From Acanthococcus lagerstroemiae (lineage: Eukaryota > Arthropoda > Insecta > Hemiptera > Eriococcidae), in assembly GCA_031841125.1 (NCBI GenBank), contig CM063114.1, positions 7,750,001 through 7,814,000 on the forward strand: a DNA stretch of 64,000 nt. Direction: 5' to 3'. A program made the position numbers and the translations under genes. The notes below the pieces were generated by a model. The model did not search any database. It was not told the origin of the DNA and worked only from the letters and a program-made list of their open reading frames with translations. Each line of letters opens with the position of its first letter. The first letter of the stretch is position 1. Positions 26,801 through 38,800 of this stretch are shown here, piece by piece.

Positions 26801-29800
26801 ATTTAAATTATTCCAGCTGAAAGATATTGAAAATAACTTGCTCCTATTACTCAATGACTTGAATAACTTCGATAAATTGAAAGAATCAATCTCAATGCTG
26901 AGAAAGGAAGTACAAGCTACAGATGCAAGCTGTTTCAACGAATGGTCATCGAACACTCTTCGTTTGGTGTCTCATTCGGATTTAAGGTGCTGGTTTTTTC
27001 ATAACGTCTTAAATTTCTCACCCGCCAAGAAAATTGACTCACTCTTTGATTTGTTATAGTTTGAGAACTGAAGACCCTGTTGTGTACTTCGAGCAAAATA
27101 AGTTGATGGTGGTCAATTTTAACCCGAAACTGGTTCAGCTTATAAAAGAAGTTCATCAGTTACAGTTGCTGGGGTACAGTATACCCTCGGCTATTACACG
27201 AGTGGCAGATAAAGCTAAATTGTTCGTACAGCATGCCAAAGCTTTAGAGCAGGTAGGCATATGCGCAATAATTGAACTCGTCGGTCTGGAAATGTACATG
27301 GTTGATTTGAGAATTCGTCTTTACAGGTTGCCAATTTTCATAATACTATAGGTGATCGTATGATTCCATCTCAGCGTCCAATGATGTTGTCATTGGCTAT
27401 GGAGCTATCTAAATTAGTGAGGTCCGAAAATAGCGTTACATGGTCTGATAGTGATGCCGTAGAACGGTACATCAGTAAATTGCAGTCAATCGTCGACCAG
27501 TTAGCATCCGAAAACAATCGTCTGTATTTCTACCATTCGCAGGTATTGAAGAAGGTAAGTGGAATGAAACAGATGTAATACAGCTGATTGTAAAGCATGG
27601 AGTTGCAAAATCTGATTCAGATGTTCTGGTCGGTAATCAATCTAACCTTTCATCTGTAGGTATCCAACTTGATTGATGTAGATCTTGTGCAACAGAAAAA
27701 TGTTTGGAAAGATGTGCTTCGAGATATTCGTAATATTATTGCAGAAATCACTAGTAAAGTAATTATGAATTGATCTTATTCGGCTAGTAGAATAAAAGCT
27801 CGTTAAACTTTTTTCCTAATATTTGATTTTTCTTCAATAATTTGCACAGTTCGCCAACACGAAAACCTGGCTCATTCATTGGGATCATCAGATATACAAG
27901 GTTCTGCAGTACCGATATCAAGTGGGACTGATGAACTTGAATTTACAATTACCTGAAATAAAAATTGAACTAGTTTACAGGTAATTCCTTTTCCATGTTT
28001 TAAAAAAACAAAACGAACTCTGGTTTTCGCCAGTTTGTAGGTACCTACCTTAAAAAGGGTTTTGGCGTGGTGCTCATTTTTCAAATTGAGCCTTATTCCC
28101 TTCCGAACCCATATACCTAAGATCATGATTTTGTGATGAAATGCCCGGTTTTCTCCGATTCTGCGTGGTGAGAATATAATCGTCTGTGAGGACGTCTCGT
28201 TCTCACTAGCGAGAAATGGGACTATCAGAGCAGATATCCAGTTTTGGAGCATCGGCGTGCATGAAACGATGGACATTTTATAGAATATTTTGACCATCAG
28301 ACTTCTCGCATGGAAGTCATTGTCGTCCTGTTGAATTCGTCGCATCTTCGTATCTAGTTCAAATTGCTGATTATTTACTTATTTTCAGACAACAGAAATT
28401 ACAATTCAACCCGCCAATGGAAGAAATCAAAATTAAGTACTATAATCAAGTGAAACGCTTCATCACACTGCCTCTAACGTTTCAAGGCATTTCAGATGCT
28501 TCTGAGTCTATTTTTCCTGTCATGGTAGTCCGGTAAGGACCTGAAGTTTGGATTTTTCTTTCCAGTACACGAACGATTCAATTTTAAAGTGTATTTGTTT
28601 CTAAAAAAACACAGAAATTCCAGTCGTTTTCAACAAGTGTACGTGAACGCAGACAGTACGTTCGAGAAACTTCTATCTTTGCGAGACGGATGGATCGATA
28701 AAATTGCTTTGGGGGCAATCGACCTGGAGAACGCAGCCCGTGACCATATCAAAACAGCTGAAGACTGGGACCTTAACTTCAGAACTTCAAAAGCTTGGGG
28801 TCAAGAAATCGCTAGAATAATCGAGTGGGTAGTGTGGAGAGAGAATAATAATAAACTTCCTAAACTTCACCCGTTAACTTGTATTTCTGTTCCGCAGCTG
28901 CGAACATAAGGTTGACTGTTTTACAGTCAGTACCGCCCCTGTACGTTCTGAAATCGAGCTGCATAACAACCGCTATTGGGATGTGCTGTCCATATCCTTG
29001 TACGCCTCGATCTCATTCGATGCCAACACTATCGAAGAATTTATGGCCTCGGCGAAGAAACGCTTAGAATACCAACCTCAGACGTTCGACGAGATCGGCG
29101 AAGCTAGTGAAGCCTACCATGATATAATTGAAAAATGTGTAGAGGTTCGCTTGGCATTGTAACTTTATTGCTGAATTCGAAATTAATTTTTCATTGCATC
29201 TAGCGTATTTGTCCTCCAGATTCAGAAAGTATTGGAGGAAATGGATAAGAAGAATAAGGTACTGTCCTCGTGGACGAAAGAACGTGTGAATCAAGCCGCA
29301 GCTGTGAAACAAGCTTGGAATAATTTTCAGGCCCTTTTAGACAACCAACAGTTTCATATTAACCGTCAGGTAGATCATTTTAGCGATTATGTAAATTAAG
29401 GAAGGTGTGTTTGTTCACTGAATCTATTCCAAGTGTGTCCTCGCTTGAAATTTTGTAAGTTGGGATTAATAACATTTCATGTACATCAAACAGCCACTAT
29501 TAATATATTCCTGATCGGTTGAATGTCGCAGGTCGAATCGATTAAATCCAAGCTAACAACACACGCGGATAATTTAACAGCCGAACTGGAAAAGTTTGCT
29601 CTCAGATGGGAAAGACTACGGCCAAAGGAAACTGATTTGGTCGATGGCAATTACTCTGCGATAGAAAACAATTTGGTAATTTTAAAAGAAAAGCGTGAAG
29701 AGTGGAATACGCTATCTGACAGCATAAGAAAAATCAAGTGAGTAACTCGCTCTAATGTATCTGTCTTTCTACCATTTATTTTTTTCTGCTGGAGAAAGGG

Positions 29801-32800
29801 TTCTCTGGTTATCTGTCACAGGCTGTAAGCTCTTCTCAGAGTAACGTGAAAGTCGTAGGATACTAGCTCTCAACTTATCTGTTTGCTTCTTTGGCTGTCA
29901 GTTGGTTTGAGGTCATGGAGTTTTCGATTGGGCGTGATAGAGATGCCAGGTTTTAGTACTCGTATCCTTAGAGATGTTTCACCAGATTTATGGTTTTAAA
30001 TTTGACATTGTAAACTAACTGAATCATATTTTAAGCTGTCTGTTTGTCTGTTCGTCTTGAAGGGTAATTGAATGCTTAGGTGACAGATCTGCCCTAGTAA
30101 TTTTGAACATTCCAGCTGGACAGCTCTCCCGTAGCTTTTTCTAACTGTGAAGGAAGAAAAGAGATAGATCACTTATTGGAAGGATAAATGTGGTATTCTG
30201 TCTAGCTGTTTGACTCGGATCTTGGAGCTCATTTCTGAAGAAAGTGGGTAGCTTGTTGGGCTGGTGCGGTTTTTCTTTTGTCGGTCTGTTTGCCTATAAA
30301 ATCGACATGCCTATTGTTGTTCTTTTCATATTCCCAAGTTGAAGGCAGCGATAGAACAGGTGGTAGTTCTTCTTCTGTCTGTTGATTTTGGTAGAGCATC
30401 TGGAAACAACCGAGTATGGACATCCGCCATCTTGAGTCCAACCGCGCCCGTCGATGCCGAAATTGACTATGCGGAGCTAGCGGAGCGTACCAGGTAGTCA
30501 ATTCGGCATCGACGGGCGCGGTTGAACTCAAGATGACGGATGTCCATACTCGGTTGTTTCCGGGTGCTCTATTTTTGAGTGCCGGGGTTATTTGATAACT
30601 AAGGACTGAGGTTTGTACTAAGTAAGAGATCAGAACTTCAGTAAACGAGCTAGTAACTTCAGTCGAGATTATACCTTTATTATGCAGATTCATACCAATA
30701 ACAGAGGAATTTAACGTTAAAAAATAGTTGATAAAATAGTTTATACAGATGGATTATGAACTATTTATCTCGATTAAAATGTTAATGCGAATTTTGATGT
30801 ATGTGTTTAGACGCGATTACGAACGATTCGGCATCGAAGTACCTGAATTTCCGAGTTACCAGGAACTTGAGAATGACTTAAAGGAATGCGAAGAAATTTG
30901 GGGTCTTTATGAAAAATTCTCTGAAGGTAAGCCTTTTTTTTTTTTTTTTTTTTGATAATGAATTTTGAAGCTACTTGTACACAATCACGTGTGTTTATTA
31001 TTTTGGTATGAAGTTTTTTATAATAGTCTTCAGACCGAACGTATGCTAACTTGGCTTCCCAGACATCACACCCCTGACCCCGAGAACTATCCTTTCGAGC
31101 ATCGCATCAGTGACCAGAGAGACATCTTCTGGCTGGCCCAAATCCCCATTTCGCCTCTCCGCTTCGGATTCGCGCTTTCCTACCAGGGCTACTATGGGAC
31201 ATTCTACCAACCGAGGCAATGCTCACCGAGCATTCACCTAGAATTCGTGTGCACCACAGCTGGCGCACTTCCTTCACCCCTCACCTCCTCGTCTTGATAC
31301 GTATGGTGACGTTGGAAGGTGGTGACGGCGGGGTGAACCCTGCCGGGGATCTGCAGCAGCTGTAGGATGGTACAGAGTCGTTTTATATTGAGTGTAGGCT
31401 GAGCTTTGTTCGTCAGCCTTCTGCGTCGACCATTCTGTCTGCATTTTCTTCTTCATGATGTTTGAGACAAAGATCAACACCCGGTATTGCCCTCTGTTTC
31501 CAAGAGTATCGATGATAGTGGGGCGTGTGACGGTGCACGCATGCTAAATTGACCCCGGGACACTGCGCCCCCTATTCCGGAACTATCCCGATTGGACCTG
31601 TATCTGGATCGCTGTTCCTGCGAGAATAGATGAAATTTACAAAAGGATTTCGTCAACTGAGTACACTGGTTCTCATCCGAACAATGAAGTGAAGCAGCAT
31701 GGAGTCGAATTGGGACTTATATGGGGGAGATGCTGTTGATATACGCCTTTTTTCTTCGTCCTATTGCCAAAGGATATTCAGTCACATATTCTAATATATC
31801 CAGTTCCATTTTCACTCCTAATGAATTTTTATAATCAAACCAAGTTATTACTATGGTTTCTACTTAGAAATTCAGTCTGCAGGTTCTACATCCATATTTT
31901 CTATTCAATTAAAATGACAAAAAAAAAACTGTTCGCGTAGTTAAAATTTACCGTTTACTTTCCCCCGTAGCCATATTATCATGAATATTGAATAGTCTGG
32001 TGCTGTTTACTTATATCTTCTTTCATATTTTGAGGATTGTTTTTTCTATAGGAATGATTAATTCAAATGTTTCAATAGGGGCGTATCAAATACTGTTTTC
32101 TGGGGGGGGGGGGGCAAGAATTGTTACATTCCCAACTGACTCGACTCAAAATTCCCAAGGATCAACAATTTTTTGTATTAGCTAATAAAAAATAATAATA
32201 AAAACCTTGAAATTTTTTTTTTTTTGATTTGATGAATTTTTCCAACTTTTGATCCACCTACTAAAATTTCTCTCCTTCAGCAGAGCCTTGGGGACAAACA
32301 GCCCCCCCCCCGGGCCGGTAATATTGTCCCTGATATTGATATGTTTTTTCGCTCTTATTGGGTTTTAGTAATCTAACGCCGTAACTGGGATGTTGTGTTC
32401 CTCATAATTCATACTACTCGTGTGGTACACCTTTTTAGTTTTTATGTCTCCATAAATTATTATTTATCATGTATTTCATATTGTCAAGAATCAGGGGAAA
32501 CATCTTCTGTTTTGACAAAATAGACAAAATTCACTGTATTGTTTCGCCAACGGCCATATCATGCTGAGTACACCGGTTCTCGTCCGATCACCGAAGTTAA
32601 GCAGCATCGAGTCTGGTTAGTACTTGGATGGGTGACCGCCTGGGAAAGCCAGATGCTGTTGGCGTACTTTTTTTTTTTGTTCATAGTTCCAAAGAATTAT
32701 TCGCCATAAAAATTCAACATTTTACTGATGCTTACGTGCATTTCCACTCTTTCTGAATTCATTATAAAGTTATTTCCAAGAATCCAGCCAGTAACATTTA

Positions 32801-35800
32801 TTCAATAAAATAAAATAAATTGTGGTATTTTCCGTTTGGTCTAGTAATAATTGAAGTATGCAATTATATTTTCACCTATGGTCATAGAACACTGAATATT
32901 GAATAGCTAAATACTGATGTGGTTGGTTCTATTCATCTCATTATTTTGCCGACTTTCTTAATGAAATTAATCTGTTTGACTGGTATTTATTTGTATTCGT
33001 TTTGTAATTGAATTTCATCCAACCTGGTAATTAGGAAGTCGTGGTCTTTAAAATTTACTTAACCCGCTTCACATACGTTAGTTTTTTATGTTTCATATAT
33101 TCAATTTATAAAGAGGATAAGTAGTTTGTTTCCACAAGTAGTTGAAATTTGCCACTATTTATCGCCAACGGCCATATCACGCTGAATACACCGGTTCTCG
33201 TCCGATCACCGAAGTTAAGCAGCGTCGAGTCTGGTTAGTACTTGGATGGGTGACCGCCTGGGAAAGCCAGATGCTGTTGGCGTCCAATTTTTTTGTGTCA
33301 TTGATTCCGAAAAAATCTTCTGTGGAAAAAATTCAGTCGAATATTTTAGTGACGTTGACATACATTTCAATTCCTAATGAATTTCAAAAATTTAATATGG
33401 TTATTGACATTTTTTTGATGAACTGTTTTTAAAAACACCTGGCCAAGTAACATTTATTCAATAAAATAAAATAAATTGTGGTATTTTTAGTTTGGCTTAG
33501 TATCCGCGGTGGATCTAGAAATTTTCCAGGGAGGGTGTTTTGAAAATGAAACTTTTTCCACCTCCGGCCGCTAAAAAACTGAGATAGATGTAATTTAAAA
33601 TATGTAATTTCTCAAGACAAGTTTCCTTCGGTGATTAAATCGTTTCAAAATGAACATTGTAGACTGTAGTGCTGCAGATACTCCAAAACAAGAGAAAAAC
33701 TCTAGAAAAATTCAAAATTCGCAATTTTATTTTCTTCTTTGGCCCAAAGGAAGGTGTCACCCCCCCCCCCTCCCATAGATCCGTCACTGCTATAGTAATT
33801 GACAATATTTTCATCTGTGGTCATAGAACACTGAATAGTGAATAGCTAAATACTAGTGTTGGCAATATCCATGTTCCAAACATGCATTTAAATGGGAATT
33901 GAAGGAATTTTTCTACTTTTGAAGGGAATGTGAATGGAATGGAAATGCTATGATAAGTACTGAAGGGACCTTGAACGAACCAAAATTCTATCTAAACAGA
34001 ATACAATACAGATTTTTCTGAAGGTAAACTTAGTATTATTTTTGAGAATTTTTTATCTCACAGGTGTGGTCAAAGGCAACAAGATTTGATAAAATTTATA
34101 AGGGAGTCCTTTGCTACCCCTGTATTTCAACAAAATTTCACGTTTATGAATGGGAATGGCGATGAACAGCATTCAGTTGAATGGAACGCTAAACAAAATT
34201 ATTTTTTTGTACTCTTATGAATGGAATATGAATGAAACAAACAGAAAAACAACTGAACGCGAATGAAAGCCGTTCATAAAAAACTTGAACGCGGCCAATA
34301 GTGTGCTAAAATACTAATGTGGTTCTATGCATCTCAATATTTTGTCAAATTTTTTTTTTAATGAAAATAATCTATTAATTTGGCTAGTATTTATTTACGT
34401 ATTCGTTTTGTTATTGAACTTCATCAGACCAGCCTAGTAATTAGGAAGTTGTGTTCTTTAAAATTTACTTAACCCGCTTCACATACTTTAATCCTTTATG
34501 TTTCATAATACATTCAATTTATAAAGAGGATAAGTAGTTTGTTTCCACAAGTAGTTGAAATTTGCCACATTCTATCGTCAACGGCCATATCACGCTGAAT
34601 ACACCGGTTCTCGTCCGATCACCGAAGTTAAGCAGCGTCGAGTCTGGTTAGTACTTGGATGGGTGACCGCCTGGGAAAGCCAGATGCTGTTGGCGTGTAA
34701 ACTTTTTTTTATCATTGATCCCAAAAAATTCTTTTGTGATAGAAATTCAGTCAAATATTTTAGTGACGCTGACGTATATTTCAACTCATTATGAATTTTA
34801 AAAATTCAAAATGGTTATTGACAATTTCTTAATGAACTGTTTTCAAAAGTCTGGCTAGTAAGGCAGTGACACATGATGTCACCAGAACGCCCATTATCAA
34901 TATTGCAGGAGAGAACCAAAATGAAAGGCATGTAGTCTAATGGGAAGTTGACGAATTTTTCCATTTATGTCAAAATTTCTCGAAAGTAAGTGGAATTACA
35001 TGAAAAATTATGAGAATGAAATTTGTAGAAAACGGTATTTACATTTTTATAAAGCAACTTCCATATAATTTTGAACATTCTCTCGCGAATTGTTACAATT
35101 TTAAAATTGACTATAGCCCAACATTTTGAATTATGTATTTCGGATTTATGTTATTTCTAATTGAATTTAGTAATAATAGTCAACTTTTCACTACCAATTG
35201 GCAATAACCTAGTTTAACTTATTCAGTCATTTTAATCAATTTTATCAAACTTGGGGCCATTCCCCTGTATCGTTTATTTAGTTAATTAAATGGTGGCATT
35301 TTCTCTAATTGAAGTATACAATGTACTTTCACCTGGGGTCACAAAACACTGAATGGTATGGTGGGACATATGGCGATGCACGCATGCCAAAGTAGTCCCT
35401 GAGATACCGCACCCCCAGCCCTGGAAACTACCCTTTCCAGTATTGCATCAGTGGCCAGAGGGACGCTTTGAGGCCGGCCCGTGCGCGTGTCCTGCTAGAG
35501 CCACCATGGGGTTCCCTACTGACCAAGGTTCGCGCTCCCCAGGAGCATTAGCCTGGAATACAGGTCCCCCACAGCCGGATATGCGCTTTTTCTTCACTCA
35601 TCCCTCACCTCTTTATTTTGGTACACATGATGATGCAGGTAAGTGGTGACACAAAACACTGAATAGTAAATAGCTCAAATACTAATGTTCAGGCCACCTA
35701 GTAATTAGGTAGTTGTGTTCCTAGAAAATATATGAAACCCACTCAGCCTTCATGTTTTGAGATTTAAGGGAGAAAATCTTGCATTCCCATGGGTAGATGA

Positions 35801-38800
35801 AATTTGCCATTTTCTATCGCCAACGGCCATATCACGTTGAATACACCGGTTCTCGTCCGATCACCGAAGTTAAGCAGCGTCGAGTCTGGTTAGTACTTGG
35901 ATGGGTGACCGCCTGGGAAAGCCAGATGCTGTTGGTGTCGTAATTTTTTATTTTTATTTTTTTGTCATTGATTCCAAAAATTAATTTGTGATAAAAATTC
36001 AATTAAATATTTCAGTGACGCTGATGTACATTTGAACTCGTAATGAATTTAAAAAATTTAACTTAGTTATGTCGAGGAACTGTTTTTAAAAATCCGGCCA
36101 GTAACGTTTATTCAGTTAATAAAACGGTGGCATTTTCGGTAATTGAAGTATGCAATTTACTTTCACCTGTGGTCACAAAATACTGAATAGTAAATAGCTA
36201 AAATACTGATGTTCTGTTCATTTCATTACTTTGAGTACTTTATTTATTTATTTTTTAAATAAGAATAATTTATTTCAGTGTTCTAATATTATTCGCTTCC
36301 ATTTCTTCTGTTGTTAAATTTCATCAGGCCACCTAGTAATTAGGTAGTTGTGTTCTTTAAAATTTATGTAACCCTCAGCCTTCATGTTTTGAGATGTAGG
36401 GGGAAATCGTTCCCATAAGTTGATAAAATTTACGTATGTCGAATGTCAACGGCCATATCACGCTGAATACACCGGTTCTCGTCCGATCACCGAAGTTAAG
36501 CAGCGTCGAGTCTGGTTAGTACTTGGATGGGTGACCGCCTGGGAAAGCCAGATGCTGTTGGCATATTTTTTATTTTGTATTTTTCACTTTTTTTTTTATT
36601 TTTAGAAATGATATATAGAAAAACCCTGACTTTGATCGTTTAGAAAAAAAGAAGAATATTTTAAAAACGGTGTTTGAAAATGCTCGTATTTTCCTTCTAC
36701 ATTTCTTACAGTGTCAAGATGCTCTTCAAAAATTCGAAGACCCCCTTCACCTTTTGTTCCACTGCTTCTTAAATCTATATTTTTTTTCTTCATCAATTTC
36801 TCGTAGGTCTTAAAGAATTTACTTCAGAAGAATGGACTATATTTCGCAGCAGGTGCGTCAACAAATTCGAACTTTACTTAACGAGTTGGGAAGAAAAACT
36901 GGGAAGTATGAGCGTCACTCCGTTAACGGCGAGATTAATGTCCGAGCTTCGTAAATGCAAGGTAATAATTCCATTTAGCAACTTACACTGTTATGAGATG
37001 CAGCAAAACTACCATGCTATTTAACGAGCCTCTCTTTCACTTAGGATTTCATCCCCCAAATAAAATTTCTACGGGGTGATATATTTAGCAACAAGCACTG
37101 GACAGAATTATGTACCCTATTGAAACTACCACCGAAACCTGTTGAAAAATTAACTTTTGGAGATTTCTTATCCGCGCAAGATTTGGTAGTAGCTAACTTG
37201 GACGCTATCCAGGTAAACTGAAATATATTTCGTATATTCTTTCGTTTTCTGTCTTGTCACCAATAATTTAAAATCCACGTTTGTTCCCCAGGAACTGAAC
37301 AGTCGTGCGTCCGGTGAAGCGATAATCAGACAAGCCTTAGCCGAACTTGATATTTGGGAAGTTGAATCCAAATTTTCGTTTATACCACAAAATGACTCCA
37401 AAGGAGAACGGATCCATTTGATTAAAGATTTCAAAGATATCTTATCCAAGGTATTTATTTGAAATCTTTTAATTGTTTTCCCAGTTTTACACACCGCCTT
37501 CAGATCTGTGATTTTTAACCCGTAATCTCACGAATAGAATTTATTTGACGTGAGTGAATCAAGAATTTTGCTACACGTTTTAAAGGAAATTTGTATGTAG
37601 GGGTATAGACTTGGTTTTACTAGAGCGTGAAATCAATTCCTGTTTTCAAATTTCTCTCCTCGCAACATTTTCTACATAATTTCTTGTTTTGTGATGTATG
37701 ATCTCAAATTCCCGTCAGATCTTTTAATTTCTTATCACATTGTTCTCGTGGTTTTGATTTCCTCTAGATCGGCGATAATCAGTGCCTGCTTCAGTCCATG
37801 ATCGGGTCCCCTAATTATGAACACTATCGAGATATCACGTCGATATGGGAGTCGAAACTAACTGATATAGATTATTACCTTCGAAGCTTAAGCGAAGTTC
37901 AGAGAAAGTAAGTAATCGCACGAAATATGCTTGTGTGCTCATTCACAACTCGAGATATCTTGTAACCAAATTGGACAGAGACGAAAATGGGGTAATTTTT
38001 GTGGTCGATTGAGCTGCAGAATTTCAGTTTGAAATACCTACGTGAGCTATCAAAAGTCCAGTTGCACTGAGCCTCGTGCACCAGGCAGGATTTTCGACAA
38101 TTTTTTGAAAACTCATCCGTACTTACTGGATATTTTTTGTTTCAGTTTTTTTTCTTTGGGGGGGGGGTAGTTTTATGTTTTTTAATTTAGAAATTTTGTA
38201 TTTTCCCCAGGTGAGAACTTGATAGATCGCCGGTACTGATCAAACTCACTACCGGATTTTATCTTCGTGATTACAGATGGTTGTATCTGGAGCCAATCTT
38301 CAAGAGTGAAACTATGAAAATCGAAAAAGCACGATTTGAACGCATCGACAAAGACTTCCGTTTCATATTAGTCACTATATTTTCGGGGGATCAAAGAGTG
38401 GTCGGCTTATATCGGATGCCAAATTTGAGATCCACTTTGGATACGCTGATTCAGCAATTGAGCATCTGCCAAAAAAGTTTGAACGAGTACTTGGAGGTAC
38501 GCGAATGTTCGTTTTCCAGTTATATTTCGATATTCTTCGTACATGTGGATTTATTCTCTTGTCGCAACCTTTCCAGGAAAAGCGACTTAAGTTCCCGAGA
38601 TTCTATTTTCTTAGCGACGACGATTTATTGGAAATATTAGGACAAGCGAACAAGCCGGAAATTGTGCAATCGCATTTGAAAAAACTTTTCGCCGGTATCA
38701 ACAGCGTTGTGTTCGACAAAAATAATATAGTCGCTGTGCAGTCATTGGAAGGGGAAACTGTGCCATTAAAGAATTCGGTTACTATATCTCTGGACGTTGA

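Larger units (their letters stand above)
14889..30926 (+). other. DYNC2H1: DYNC2H1 exons 1-22: N-terminal tail
   Basis: Tail region that dimerises and binds intermediate and light-intermediate chains. Exons: 14889-14955, 15039-15178, 15256-15426, 15503-15632, 18241-18361, 19341-19474, 20014-20105, 20207-20347, 21495-21594, 21790-21938, 23808-24038, 26817-26986, 27060-27252, 27327-27554, 27660-27758, 27850-27980, 28389-28532, 28615-28824, 28898-29138, 29220-29369, 29532-29737 and 30811-30926. Recognisable blocks include [40 protein letters not shown] and [10 protein letters not shown]. Several introns are only 65-120 bp. Confidence 0.9.

Noticed and set aside
33142..33432. Repeated open frame over each 5S copy ([20 protein letters not shown])
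   Set aside because: Pure by-product of translating the 5S rRNA; no protein.
32546..36563. 5S copies as scattered retroposed pseudogenes
   Set aside because: They are tandem, same strand, share spacer sequence and keep intact control regions and T-run terminators. Only the copy at 31660 looks dead.
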